Shown: positions 23,082 to 32,228, counted from the stretch's first letter. The stretch is DNA of 64,000 bases from Saccharothrix sp. S26 (GCF_021390395.1 NZ_JAJUWT010000020.1:145644-209643); one strand, 5' to 3'. Notes: generated by a model from the letters alone, not told the origin. Made by a program: numbers and translations.

Positions 23082-24905
23082 ATGAGTCTGCGCACGTTCG
23101 TACGTTCCCGGAAAATGACCGGGGCATTGGCGGTGACCTCGGTGGCGGCCCTGTCCGTCGCCGGGGTGGTGGCTTCGACCGCCACCGCCAACGCCGCCGC
23201 CGGTTGTCGGGTCTCGTACCAGATCAGTAGCCAGTGGCAAGGCGGATTCGGCGCCAATGTCACGGTCACCAACCTCGGTGACGCCATTTCCGGCGGATGG
23301 ACGCTGGAGTGGGACTTCGCCGCCGGCCAGACGGTCCAGCAGGGTTGGAACGGCACGTTCTCCCAGTCCGGGAGCCGCGTGACGGTCCGCAACCCCTCCT
23401 GGAGCCCGAGCCTCGGCACCGGCGCGACGGTCACGCCCGGCTTCAACGGCTCGTGGAACGGGTCCAACCCCGCGCCCACGACGTTCCGCCTGAACGGCAC
23501 GGTGTGCACGGGTAACGTCAGCAGCACCACGACGACCACCACGACCACCACCACGACGAGCACCACCACGTCGACGACCACCACGACCACCACCGGCAAC
23601 AACCCGGGTGGCCCGAAGGTCGACAACCCGTACGTGGGCGCGGGCGTGTACGTCAACCCGCAGTGGTCGGCTCGCGCCGCCGCCGAGCCGGGTGGCTCGC
23701 GGATCGCGAACCAGCCGACCGGTGTGTGGCTGGACCGGATCAGCGCGATCGCCGGCAACGGCTCGCCGACCACCGGCTTCATGGGCCTGGCGGACCACCT
23801 GAACGAGGCCGAGAAGCAGCGCGCGGCCCGTGCGGACGGTCAGTTGGTGTTCCAGTTCGTCGTCTACAACCTGCCCGGCCGCGACTGCGCCGCGCTGGCC
23901 TCGAACGGTGAGCTGGGCCCGACAGAGATCGGTCGCTACAAGACCGAGTACATCGACAAGATCGTGAGCATCGTCAGCGACCCGAAGTACGCGAAGCTGC
24001 GCATCGTCCCGGTCATCGAGATCGACTCGCTGCCGAACCTGGTGACCAACGTGTCGCCGCGTCCGACCGCCGTGCCGAACTGCGACGTGATGAAGGCGAA
24101 CGGCAACTACGTCGAGGGCGTGTCCTACGCGGTCGGCAAGCTCGGTGCCATCTCCAACGTCTACAACTACATCGACTCCGGCCACCACGGCTGGATCGGG
24201 TGGGGTGACACGGTTCCCGAGTACGACAACTTCTACGCCGCCGCCAAGCAGTTCGCGGCCATCCTGGGCAAGAACGGCGCCACCAAGGACAAGGTCCACG
24301 GCTTCATCACCAACACGGCGAACTACTCCGCGCTGAGGGAGCCGTACTGGACGGTCGACGACGTCGTCAACGGCCGCCCGGTGAAGGAGCAGGCGAAGTG
24401 GGTCGACTGGAACGACTTCAACGGTGAGCTGGGCTTCGCCACGGCGATGCGCGCCGAGCTCATCAAGCAGGGCTTCGACAGCGGCATCGGCATGCTGATC
24501 GACACCTCGCGCAACGGCTGGGGCGGCCCGAACCGGCCCACCGCCAAGTCGACCTCCACGAACCCCGACACCTACGTGAACGAGTCGCGCATCGACCGCC
24601 GCTACCAGAAGGGCAACTGGTGCAACCAGGCCGGTGCCGGTCTGGGCGAGCGCCCGAAGGCCGCTCCGGAGCCGGGTATCGACGCCTACGTGTGGATCAA
24701 GCCGCCGGGTGAGTCCGACGGTGCCAGCAAGGCGATCCCGAACGACGAGGGCAAGGGCTTCGACCAGATGTGCGACCCGACCTACGGCGGCAACGTCCGC
24801 AACGGCAACAACCCGTCGGGTGCCCTTCCCGACGCGCCGCTGTCGGGCCACTGGTTCTCGGCCCAGTTCCAGGAGCTCATGCGCAACGCCTACCCGGCGC
24901 TGTGA
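23082..24905 (+). CDS. Secreted CBM2-GH6 exocellulase
   Basis: Non-reducing-end cellobiohydrolase resembling Thermobifida Cel6B. The 607 residues comprise a signal peptide (about 1-39), a CBM2 (about 41-142), a Thr/Ser linker (147-171, runs of Thr broken by Ser) and a GH6 barrel (about 178-607). Candidate catalytic aspartates are Asp268 in PGRDCAA and Asp315 in IEIDSLPNL. The ATG has CAAGGAGGCG upstream. Two exact CebR boxes precede it, so it should be induced by cellobiose or cellotriose. GH6 and GH48 exo-enzymes attack opposite chain ends, so this enzyme complements the GH48 gene at 2443. A 16-bp terminator stem follows. Confidence 0.95.
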   Translation: MSLRTFVRSRKMTGALAVTSVAALSVAGVVASTATANAAAGCRVSYQISSQWQGGFGANVTVTNLGDAISGGWTLEWDFAAGQTVQQGWNGTFSQSGSRVTVRNPSWSPSLGTGATVTPGFNGSWNGSNPAPTTFRLNGTVCTGNVSSTTTTTTTTTTTSTTTSTTTTTTTGNNPGGPKVDNPYVGAGVYVNPQWSARAAAEPGGSRIANQPTGVWLDRISAIAGNGSPTTGFMGLADHLNEAEKQRAARADGQLVFQFVVYNLPGRDCAALASNGELGPTEIGRYKTEYIDKIVSIVSDPKYAKLRIVPVIEIDSLPNLVTNVSPRPTAVPNCDVMKANGNYVEGVSYAVGKLGAISNVYNYIDSGHHGWIGWGDTVPEYDNFYAAAKQFAAILGKNGATKDKVHGFITNTANYSALREPYWTVDDVVNGRPVKEQAKWVDWNDFNGELGFATAMRAELIKQGFDSGIGMLIDTSRNGWGGPNRPTAKSTSTNPDTYVNESRIDRRYQKGNWCNQAGAGLGERPKAAPEPGIDAYVWIKPPGESDGASKAIPNDEGKGFDQMCDPTYGGNVRNGNNPSGALPDAPLSGHWFSAQFQELMRNAYPAL

Positions 24906-24939
24906 CATCGGGTGACTGACAACTGAACAGCACTGCACA

Positions 24940-24976
24940 CCCGTAGGCGGCGTCCACCCCGGACGCCGCCTACGGG
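24940..24976 (+). terminator. Terminator after GH6 gene
   Basis: A 16-bp perfect stem (24940-24955 with 24961-24976, arm CCCGTAGGCGGCGTCC) with a 5-nt loop, 35 nt after the stop codon. Confidence 0.8.
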
Positions 24977-24994
24977 CGTTCATCCGGCCGCCCC

Positions 24995-25000
24995 TACCGT
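24995..25000 (+). promoter_or_regulatory. -10 box of leaderless kinase gene
   Basis: TACCGT ends 7 nt before the in-frame GTG at 25008. Confidence 0.5.
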
Positions 25001-25007
25001 GACACCG

Positions 25008-25862
25008 GTGGACATCGGCGAGATCACCGCGCGGTTGACCAGGCGGTTCGGCCCTTCGGTCGCCGAGTGGTGCGCGCGGGTGCCGCAACAGGCGGCCGGG
25101 GCCGCCGCCCGCTGGGACCTCGTGTTGGGCGACGTGATGCCGCCGGGCGCGTCGTCGGTCGTGGTGGCGTGCGCACGCGGCGGCGTGCCGTTGGCCCTGA
25201 AGCTGAGCCCGGACCCGGTGTTCCTGGCCGAGCAGGCGTCCGCGCTGCGGCACTTCGCCCCGTCCGGTCGCGTGCCCGCGGTCGTGGCCGAAGCCGACGG
25301 CGCCCTGCTGATGGAAGCCGTCCAGCCCGGCACCCCGGCGGACGAACTGCCGACCCCGCCGTCACCGCGGCAGTGGGCGGACCTCGTCAGGACCCTGCAC
25401 GCCGCCCCGGCCCCGGACCACCCCTGGCGCTCCCTGCGCGCCCGCTGCGAGGAGGCCTACGCCCGAATCGGCCGCCGCCTTCCGGAGCCCTCGGTGGCCG
25501 ACCACATCTCCACCGAAACCTGGACCCGCGCCCAGCACCGCTGCCGCGCCCTGCTCGACACCCAACCGCAAGTCCTGCTGCACGGCGACCTCCACCTGGG
25601 CAACGTCCTGGACGGCGGCCGCACGCTGGTGGCCATCGACCCCAGGCCGTGCGTGGGCGACCCGTGCTTCGACGTCGTGGACTACGCCCTGGCCGCCGCG
25701 GGCCACGAGGGCGTACCCGCCCGCGCCACCGCCGTCGCCCGAGCCGCGTCCCTGGACCCCGACCGCCTGCACGAGTGGTGCCGGGCCCTGGCCCCGATGA
25801 TCGCCATCGCCCACCTGGACCACGACGCCGCCCGGACCGAACTCCTCACCCTGGCCCGCTGA
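25008..25862 (+). CDS. APH(6)/hydroxyurea-kinase-type phosphotransferase
   Basis: A 284-residue small-molecule kinase of the aminoglycoside 6-phosphotransferase/hydroxyurea kinase family. The Brenner-type catalytic loop is LLHGDLHLGNVL, and the metal-binding motif is IDPRPCVGDPCFDVVDY. The N-lobe is degenerate but contains a VVACARGGVPLALKLS strand with a candidate ATP-binding Lys. GTG 25008 is preferred over GTG 24999 because of the -10 box at 24995. The substrate is unknown; family membership alone does not prove antibiotic resistance. It stands alone between the GH6 terminator and a repeat-containing spacer. Confidence 0.82.
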   Translation: MDIGEITARLTRRFGPSVAEWCARVPQQAAGAAARWDLVLGDVMPPGASSVVVACARGGVPLALKLSPDPVFLAEQASALRHFAPSGRVPAVVAEADGALLMEAVQPGTPADELPTPPSPRQWADLVRTLHAAPAPDHPWRSLRARCEEAYARIGRRLPEPSVADHISTETWTRAQHRCRALLDTQPQVLLHGDLHLGNVLDGGRTLVAIDPRPCVGDPCFDVVDYALAAAGHEGVPARATAVARAASLDPDRLHEWCRALAPMIAIAHLDHDAARTELLTLAR

Positions 25863-25953
25863 CACCCCGGTCTGCCGGAGCCCTGCCCGCCGACCGCAGC
25901 CCGCGTACTGCTCGACATCGGCGATGCCACTGGGTTCAAGTCCCCAGGGACAC

Positions 25954-26000
25954 CCCAGGGGACCCCTGTTCTCATTCTCCCAGAGAGGTCCGACAATTCC
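25954..26000. repeat. Dispersed repeat element, intergenic copy
   Basis: The 47-nt segment matches 49124-49171 at about 40 of 48 aligned positions. It begins with CCCAGGGGA and ends with an identical 13-mer, GTCCGACAATTCC. A preceding partial unit (CCCCAGGGAC at 25942-25951) suggests local duplication. Confidence 0.7.
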
Positions 26001-26073
26001 GGGTCCGTTGGGGAGTTCCGGTGGAAAACGCGAGGTGGAGTGGCTCCACGTCGACCGAAGGCCCGTCAGTGCG

Positions 26074-26079
26074 TAACTT
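26074..26079 (+). promoter_or_regulatory. -10 box of leaderless AAA+ gene
   Basis: TAACTT ends 7 nt before the GTG at 26087. Confidence 0.5.
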
Positions 26080-26086
26080 CGGTGGG

Positions 26087-27472
26087 GTGACCTCTGACCT
26101 TCCCACCACCGCAGGCGCCCTCCGCGCGGCCGGTTACCTGCCGCGCGGGGTCAAGGCCGAGATCCGGGAGAACCTCCTGGCCGCCCTCCGCGACGGGCGC
26201 GACCCGTGGCCCGGCATCGTCGGCTTCGACCGGACCGTCCTGCCGCAGTTGGAGCGGGCCCTGCTCGCGGGCCACGACGTGGTGCTCCTCGGCGAGCGCG
26301 GGCAGGGCAAGACGCGGCTGCTGCGCACGATCGTCGGCCTGCTGGACGAGTGGACGCCGGTGATCGAGGGCGCCGAGCTGAACGAGCACCCGCTCGACCC
26401 CATCACGCCCGAGTCGAAGCGCCGCGCGAAGGAACTCGGCGACGACCTGCCCGTCACGTGGAAGCACCGCGACGAGCGGTTCGCCGAGAAGCTCGCCACG
26501 CCCGACACCAGCGTCGGCGACCTGGTCGGCGACGTCGACCCGGTCAAGGTCGCCCAGGGCCGCAGCCTCGGCGACCCGGAGACCATCCACTACGGCCTGC
26601 TGCCCCGCTCCCACCGCGGCGTCATCGCCGTCAACGAGCTGCCCGACCTGGCCGAACGCATCCAGGTGGCGCTGCTGAACGTGATGGAGGAGCGCGACAT
26701 CCAGATCCGCGGCTACACGCTGCGGCTCCCGCTGGACGTCCTGCTCGTCGCCACCGCCAACCCCGAGGACTACACCAACCGCGGCCGGATCATCACGCCG
26801 CTCAAGGACCGCTTCGGCGCGGAGATCCGCACCCACTACCCGCTGGAGATCGGCGCGGAGATCGACCTGGTCCGCCAGGAGGCCCACCTGGTCGCCGAGG
26901 TCGGCGACCACCTGCTGGAGGTCATCGCCCGGTTCGTGCGGCACCTGCGCGAGTCGTCCTCGATCGACCAGCGCTCCGGCGTGTCGGCCCGCTTCGCGGT
27001 CGCGGCGGCGGAGACGGTGGCCGCGAGCGCCCTGCGCCGCAGCGCGCTGATCGGCGAGAACCCGCCCGTCGCCCGGCCGGTCGACCTGGAGTCGGTGCCC
27101 GAGGTGCTGCGCGGCAAGCTGGAGTTCGAGGCCGGGGAGGAGGGCCGCGAGCAGGAGGTGCTGGTCCACCTGCTGCGCCGGGCCGTCGCCGACACGGCGC
27201 GCTCCACGTTCGCGGGCATCGACCTGCGGCCGCTGGCCGAGCTGGTGTCCGACGGCCACCCGGTCGCCACCGGTGAACGGGTGCACGCGGGCGACCTGCT
27301 GGCCGCGCTGCCCGAACTGCCCGTGCTGCACGACGTGGCGCAACGGGTCGGTGCCGGGCCGAAGGACTCGGTGGGCCGCATCGCGTCGGCGGTCGAGCTG
27401 GCGCTGGAATCGCTCTACCTCACCCGTCAGCTGGCCAAGGACAGCGACGACGACCGAACGGTGTACGGATGA
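26087..27472 (+). CDS. MoxR/ChlI-like AAA+ ATPase
   Basis: A 461-residue AAA+ ATPase that most likely remodels or activates a partner together with the VWA protein encoded next. Walker A is GERGQGKT (69-76), the acidic Walker B-like segment is GVIAVNELPDL and sensor 1 lies in ATANPEDYTN. The architecture resembles magnesium chelatase subunit I and MoxR proteins, but no chlorophyll or cobalt-chelatase genes are near. M. tuberculosis has a comparable pair (Rv0958/Rv0959, from memory). GTG 26087 is preferred over GTG 26069 because of the -10 box. The ATGA overlap with the VWA gene indicates tight coupling. Confidence 0.85.
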   Translation: MTSDLPTTAGALRAAGYLPRGVKAEIRENLLAALRDGRDPWPGIVGFDRTVLPQLERALLAGHDVVLLGERGQGKTRLLRTIVGLLDEWTPVIEGAELNEHPLDPITPESKRRAKELGDDLPVTWKHRDERFAEKLATPDTSVGDLVGDVDPVKVAQGRSLGDPETIHYGLLPRSHRGVIAVNELPDLAERIQVALLNVMEERDIQIRGYTLRLPLDVLLVATANPEDYTNRGRIITPLKDRFGAEIRTHYPLEIGAEIDLVRQEAHLVAEVGDHLLEVIARFVRHLRESSSIDQRSGVSARFAVAAAETVAASALRRSALIGENPPVARPVDLESVPEVLRGKLEFEAGEEGREQEVLVHLLRRAVADTARSTFAGIDLRPLAELVSDGHPVATGERVHAGDLLAALPELPVLHDVAQRVGAGPKDSVGRIASAVELALESLYLTRQLAKDSDDDRTVYG

Positions 27473-29403
27473 GCGGCTACCGGTACGGCCGGTACGTCGA
27501 CGGGCCCGACCCGCTCGCCCCGCCGACCGACCTGCGCGCGGCCATGGACGAGCTCGGCCGCGAGGTGATGGAGGGCGCCTCACCCGCCTCGGCGCTGCGC
27601 GAGCTGCTGCGCCGCGGCCTGCCCGGCACGCGCGGCCTGGACGACCTGACCGCGCGGCTGTGGCAGAAGCGCGCCGCCCTCACCCGGCGGCACCGGCTGG
27701 ACGGCACGTTGCAGGAGATCCAGCGGCTGCTGGAGGAGGCGTTGCGGGCCGAACGGGCGGCGCTGTTCCCCGACCCGGACGACGAGGCGCGGTTCCGCGA
27801 GGCCCAGCTCGACGCGTTGCCGCAGTCGACCGCCGCGGCCGTGACCGAGCTGGCCGAGTACGACTGGCGCTCGCCGCAAGCCCGCGAGTCCTACGAGAAG
27901 ATCCGCACCCTGCTCGGCCGCGAGCTGATGGACCAGCGGTTCCAGGGCATGAAGCAGGCCATGGAGAACGTCCGGCCCGAGGACGTGCGGCGCATCCAGG
28001 CCATGCTCGACGACCTCAACGGCCTGCTCGCCGCCCACGCCGCCGGCGAGGACACGGCCGAGCGGTTCGAGCGGTTCATGCGCGAGCACGGCGAGTTCTT
28101 CCCGGAGAACCCGAAGTCGGTGGACGAGCTGATCGACGCGCTGGCCGCCCGGTCCGCCGCCGCGCAGCGCATGATGAACTCGATGTCGGAGCAGCAGCGC
28201 CAGGAGCTGTCGGCGCTGTCGCAGCAGGCTTTCGGCGACTCCGGCGTCGGCGCGCAGTTGTCGCAGCTGGACGCCTTGTTGCAGGGGCTGCGGCCGGGCG
28301 AGGACTGGAACGGCTCGGCGCGGTTCCGCGGCAACAACCCGCTGGGGCTGGGCGAGGGCGCGCAGGCGATGGCGGACCTGGCCGAGCTCGACGCGCTGGC
28401 CGAGCAGCTCGCGCAGTCCTACCCCGGCGCGCGGCTGGAGGACATCGACCTGGAGGCGCTGGTCCGCCAGCTCGGCGCCGAGGCGGGGGTGGACGCGCGC
28501 CGGCTGGCCGAGCTGGAACGCGAGCTGCGGGCGCAGAACCTGCTGGAACGCGCGCCGGACGGCTCGCTGCGGCTGACGCCGAAGGCGTTGCGGCGGTTGG
28601 GCGAGACGGCGTTGCGCGGCGTGCTCGACCGGGCCCGTGAGCAGGGTCAACGGGACAACTCGTCCGCCGGCGCGGCCGGTGAGCTGACCGGGTCGACCCG
28701 GCCGTGGCGGTTCGGCGACACCGAGCCGTGGAACGTGCCACGGACCGTCACCAACGCGGTGCTGCGCTCCGCGGGCGGCCCCGTCCGGCTCGACGTGGTG
28801 GACGTCGAGGTCAGCGAGACCGAGCAGCGGTCACGCGCGGCGGTCGCGTTGTGCGTGGACACGTCCTGGTCGATGGTGCAGGACGGCCGGTGGGTGCCGA
28901 TGAAGCGCACCGCGCTGGCGCTGCACCACCTCGTGCGCACCCGGTTCCGCACCGACGCGCTGGAGCTGATCACGTTCGGCCGGCACGCCGAGACCGTCGA
29001 CATCGGCCGCCTCACCGCCCTGGAAGGGGTGTGGGAGCAGGGCACGAACCTGCACCACGCGCTGCTGCTGGCCGGTCGGCACGTGCGCAAGCACCCCGAC
29101 GCGCAGCCCGTGGTGCTGGTGGTGACCGACGGCGAGCCGACCGCCCACCTGGAGGCGACCGGCGAGGCGGAGTTCCACTACCCGCCGTTGCCGCGGACCA
29201 TCGGCAAGACCCTGGTCGAGGTGGACGCGCTGGCCAGGCTGGGCGCGTCGATCACGGTGTTCCGGCTGGGCGACGACCCGAGGCTGACCAGGTTCGTGGA
29301 CGCGGTGGCCAGGCGCTCCGGCGGCCGGGTCGTCGCGCCGGACGAGGACGGCCTGGGCGCGGCCGTGGTCAGCGACTACCTCAGGGCCCGCAGGCGCCGC
29401 TGA
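27469..29403 (+). CDS. VWA-domain partner of the MoxR-like ATPase
   Basis: A 644-residue cytosolic protein. The N-terminal two thirds is helical and charged (about 20-430, with many EL and QR repeats that may form coiled coils). The C-terminal von Willebrand factor A domain (about 450-644) carries a MIDAS motif DTSWS at 464-468. VWA proteins next to MoxR ATPases act as substrate or metal-binding adaptors, as ChlD does for ChlI. The start ATG overlaps the ATPase stop. It converges on ctaD across a shared terminator. Its target is unknown. Confidence 0.85.
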   Translation: MSGYRYGRYVDGPDPLAPPTDLRAAMDELGREVMEGASPASALRELLRRGLPGTRGLDDLTARLWQKRAALTRRHRLDGTLQEIQRLLEEALRAERAALFPDPDDEARFREAQLDALPQSTAAAVTELAEYDWRSPQARESYEKIRTLLGRELMDQRFQGMKQAMENVRPEDVRRIQAMLDDLNGLLAAHAAGEDTAERFERFMREHGEFFPENPKSVDELIDALAARSAAAQRMMNSMSEQQRQELSALSQQAFGDSGVGAQLSQLDALLQGLRPGEDWNGSARFRGNNPLGLGEGAQAMADLAELDALAEQLAQSYPGARLEDIDLEALVRQLGAEAGVDARRLAELERELRAQNLLERAPDGSLRLTPKALRRLGETALRGVLDRAREQGQRDNSSAGAAGELTGSTRPWRFGDTEPWNVPRTVTNAVLRSAGGPVRLDVVDVEVSETEQRSRAAVALCVDTSWSMVQDGRWVPMKRTALALHHLVRTRFRTDALELITFGRHAETVDIGRLTALEGVWEQGTNLHHALLLAGRHVRKHPDAQPVVLVVTDGEPTAHLEATGEAEFHYPPLPRTIGKTLVEVDALARLGASITVFRLGDDPRLTRFVDAVARRSGGRVVAPDEDGLGAAVVSDYLRARRRR

Positions 29404-29408
29404 CCGCC

Positions 29409-29444
29409 GAGGTGGCGCGTCCCCGACCGGGAACGCGCCACCTC
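29409..29444. terminator. Bidirectional terminator
   Basis: GAGGTGGCGCGT (29409-29420) pairs perfectly with 29433-29444 around a small inner stem, between the convergent VWA and ctaD genes. Confidence 0.75.
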
Positions 29445-29465
29445 AGCGCGCGTGGGAACGGCCGC

Positions 29466-31253
29466 TCAGTCGCGCCGGTCGTCCTTGACGTCGTCCTTGG
29501 TCTCACGCTCCCGCTCGGTCGGGGCCAGTGCCTTCTCCGTGACCGAGTCGGGCTCCACGCGGTGCTTGCCCGGCTTCAGGGAGAAGTGCGACTCGTCGCG
29601 CATCCTCTCCACCATGTGCGGGTAGTGCAGCTCGAACGCGGGCCGCTCGGACCGGATCCGGGGCAGCTCGGTGAAGTTGTGCCGCGGCGGCGGGCACGTC
29701 GTCGCCCATTCGAGGGAGTTGCCGAAGCCCCACGGGTCGTCGCGCTCCGCCGGGTCGCCGAACCGGTAGCTGCGCAGCACGTTCCACACGAACGGCAGCA
29801 CGGACGCGCCCAGCACGAATGCCCCGATCGTGGAGATGGTGTTCATCAGGGTGAAGTTGTCGCTCTGGAGGTAGTCGGCGTACCGGCGGGGCATGCCCTG
29901 GTTGCCCAGCCAGTGCTGGATCAGGAACGTGCCGTGGAAGCCGAGGAACGTGGTCCAGAAGTGCAGCTTGCCCAGCGGCTCGTTCAGCATCCGCCCGGTC
30001 ATCTTGGGGAACCAGAAGTAGATGCCCGCGTAGGTGGCGAACACGATCGTGCCGAACAGCACGTAGTGGAAGTGCGCCACCACGAAGTACGTGTCGGTGA
30101 CGTGGAAGTCCAGCGGCGGGGACGCCAGGATGATGCCGGTCAGGCCGCCGAGCAGGAACGTCGCCATGAACCCGACACTGAACAGCATCGGCGTCTCGAA
30201 CGTGACCTGCCCCTTCCACATCGTGCCGATCCAGTTGAAGAACTTGATGCCCGTCGGCACCGCGATGAGGAACGTCATCAGCGAGAAGAACGGCAGCAGC
30301 ACCGCGCCCGTGGCGAACATGTGGTGCGCCCACACCGCCGTCGACAGCGCGGCGATGGCGAACGTGGCGAAGACCAGTCCCTTGTAGCCGAACAGCGGTT
30401 TGCGGCTGAACACCGGGAAGATCTCGCTGACGATCCCGAAGAACGGCAGCGCCACGATGTAGACCTCGGGGTGGCCGAAGAACCAGAACAGGTGCTGCCA
30501 CAGGATCACGCCGCCGTTGGCCGGGTCGAACACGTGCGCGCCCAGGTGCCGGTCGGCGGCCAGGCCCATCAGGGCGGCGGTGAGGATCGGGAACGCCAGC
30601 AGGATCAGGATGCTGGTGACGAAGATGTTCCAGGTGAAGATCGGCATCCGGAACATGGTCATGCCGGGCGCGCGCAGGCAGCACACCGTGGTCACCATGT
30701 TGACGCCGCCCAGGATCGTGCCCAGGCCCGACACCGCCAGGCCCATGATCCACAGGTCGGGTCCGACGCCCGGCGCGTGCGTCGCGCCGCTCAGCGGCGT
30801 GTAGGCGGTCCAGCCGAAGTCCGCCGCACCGCCGGGGGTGAGGAACCCGGCCATCACGGTCAGCCCGCCGAACAGGAACAGCCAGTACGAGAACGCGTTG
30901 AGCCGGGGGAACGCCACGTCCGGCGCGCCGATCTGCAACGGCAGGATGTAGTTGGCGAAACCGAACAGGATCGGCGTCGCGTACAGCAGCAGCATGATCG
31001 TGCCGTGCATGGTGAACAGCTGGTTGTACTGCTCGTTGGACAGGAACTGCAGCCCCGGCCGGGCCAGCTCGGCCCGGATGAGCAGCGCCATCACGCCGCC
31101 GACCATGAAGAACACGAACGACGTGGACAGGTAGAGCAACCCGATCTGCTTGGGGTCGGTCGTGCGGAGCAGCCCCAGCAGCACGGCGCCCTTCGACCGC
31201 CGTCGGGCCGCACCCGGGTGGGTGATCACGGGTTCCGGCTTGAGCGCGGTCAT
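29466..31253 (-). CDS. ctaD: Cytochrome c oxidase subunit I
   Basis: Catalytic heme-copper subunit of the aa3 terminal oxidase; reduces oxygen and pumps protons. The 595 residues have about 12 membrane segments. Heme a and a3/CuB ligands are visible: His83 (TMHGTIM), His261 with the cross-linked Tyr265 (GHPEVY), His310/His311, and His394/His396 (AHFHYV). The hydrophilic C-terminal extension (about 540-595) ends in charged residues, as in other actinobacteria. The ATG at 31253 has GGGAGG upstream. The other oxidase subunits are not adjacent, and ctaD alone at a separate locus is usual in actinobacteria. Confidence 0.97.
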   Translation of the reverse strand: MTALKPEPVITHPGAARRRSKGAVLLGLLRTTDPKQIGLLYLSTSFVFFMVGGVMALLIRAELARPGLQFLSNEQYNQLFTMHGTIMLLLYATPILFGFANYILPLQIGAPDVAFPRLNAFSYWLFLFGGLTVMAGFLTPGGAADFGWTAYTPLSGATHAPGVGPDLWIMGLAVSGLGTILGGVNMVTTVCCLRAPGMTMFRMPIFTWNIFVTSILILLAFPILTAALMGLAADRHLGAHVFDPANGGVILWQHLFWFFGHPEVYIVALPFFGIVSEIFPVFSRKPLFGYKGLVFATFAIAALSTAVWAHHMFATGAVLLPFFSLMTFLIAVPTGIKFFNWIGTMWKGQVTFETPMLFSVGFMATFLLGGLTGIILASPPLDFHVTDTYFVVAHFHYVLFGTIVFATYAGIYFWFPKMTGRMLNEPLGKLHFWTTFLGFHGTFLIQHWLGNQGMPRRYADYLQSDNFTLMNTISTIGAFVLGASVLPFVWNVLRSYRFGDPAERDDPWGFGNSLEWATTCPPPRHNFTELPRIRSERPAFELHYPHMVERMRDESHFSLKPGKHRVEPDSVTEKALAPTERERETKDDVKDDRRD

Positions 31254-31323
31254 GCCGCCTCCCTCGTCCCGACGACGTGAGCCAGCCCACATCGTCCCCC
31301 CGTCCGGGAGGCGGGGCAAACGC

Positions 31324-32145
31324 TCAGCCCTGCTCGGGCACCCTGATCGACCGGTCTTCCGGGGCGGTGACCTGCTGTTCCAGCGAGCCTGTCGCCCGTT
31401 CGAGGAAGCGCAGCAGCTCGACCGGGAACGGCAGCACCAGGGTCGAGTTCTTCTCCGCCGCCACCTCCACGATGGTCTGCAACAGCCGCAGTTGCAGCGC
31501 GGCGGGCGTGGCGGCCATCGCCGCGGCGGCCTCGGACAGCTTCTTCGACGCCTGCAGCTCGCCGTCGGCGGTGATGATGCGCGCCCGCCGTTCCCGCTCG
31601 GCCTCGGCCTGCCGCGACATGGACCGCTTCATGCTCTCCGGCAGTGCCACGTCCTTGATCTCGACCCGGTCGATCTCGATGCCCCAGGACACCGCCGGGT
31701 TGTCGATCATCAGCTCCAGGCCCTGGTTGAGGCGCTCCCGGTTGGACAGCAGGTCGTCGAGCTCGCTCTTGCCGATGATCGAGCGCAACGACGTCTGCGC
31801 GACCTGGAGCATGGCGAACCGGTAGTCCTCGACCGTCACCACGGCCCGCACCGCGTCGACCACCTTGAAGTAGACGACGGCGTCCACGCGTACGGTGACG
31901 TTGTCGCGGGTGATGCCGTCCTGCGCCGGGATCGGCTGGGTGACGATCTGGAGGTTCACCTTCCGCAGCCGGTCGATGCCCGGGACGACCATCGTCAGCC
32001 CCGGTCCGCGCAGCGCGGGCCGCACCTTGCCGAAGCGGAACACCAGGCCCTGCTCGTACTGCTTGACGATGCGGGCGCTGCCCGCGAGCCCGAGCGCGAG
32101 CACGCCCAGCGCGCCGATGACGATGTCGAGGATCATCGCGACCAT
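31324..32145 (-). CDS. SPFH-domain slipin (stomatin-like)
   Basis: A 273-residue membrane-anchored scaffold protein. One N-terminal membrane segment (about 4-22) is followed by the SPFH/PHB domain (about 25-190: YEQGLVFRFGKV, PGIDRLRKVNLQ and a TSLRSIIGKSELDDLL-type segment) and a helical oligomerisation tail. Slipins organise membrane microdomains and often pair with an NfeD protein, but none is encoded nearby. It lies 70 nt upstream of ctaD on the same strand, so the two may be co-expressed. ATG 32145 is chosen; ATG 32136 is also possible. Confidence 0.88.
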   Translation of the reverse strand: MVAMILDIVIGALGVLALGLAGSARIVKQYEQGLVFRFGKVRPALRGPGLTMVVPGIDRLRKVNLQIVTQPIPAQDGITRDNVTVRVDAVVYFKVVDAVRAVVTVEDYRFAMLQVAQTSLRSIIGKSELDDLLSNRERLNQGLELMIDNPAVSWGIEIDRVEIKDVALPESMKRSMSRQAEAERERRARIITADGELQASKKLSEAAAAMAATPAALQLRLLQTIVEVAAEKNSTLVLPFPVELLRFLERATGSLEQQVTAPEDRSIRVPEQG

Positions 32146-32222
32146 CTCCCACGTCCCCTGTGCCGAGCGTACGCCCGCCTTCCCGGAGAGCGGACGTTTC
32201 GTCGGCGGTCCGGCGCGCGAGT

Positions 32223-32228
32223 TAGGGT
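32223..32228 (+). promoter_or_regulatory. -10 box of leaderless mshC
   Basis: TAGGGT ends 7 nt before the mshC ATG at 32236, and no ribosome site is present. Confidence 0.55.

Noticed and set aside
23520..23600. Short repeats of ACC/ACG triplets
   Set aside because: They encode the Thr/Ser linker of the GH6 enzyme; they are not a CRISPR or non-coding repeat.
25008..25862. Aminoglycoside resistance gene
   Set aside because: Only the kinase fold is supported; substrate residues cannot be judged and no resistance context is present.
25930..25950. GGGTTCAAGTCCC resembling the T-arm of a tRNA in the spacer before the AAA+ gene
   Set aside because: No acceptor, D or anticodon stem could be folded around it, so at best it is a chance match or part of the repeat element.
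26087..29403. Magnesium or cobalt chelatase ChlI/ChlD
   Set aside because: No chelatase H/CobN subunit or tetrapyrrole-chelation genes are adjacent; a MoxR-type chaperone pair fits better.
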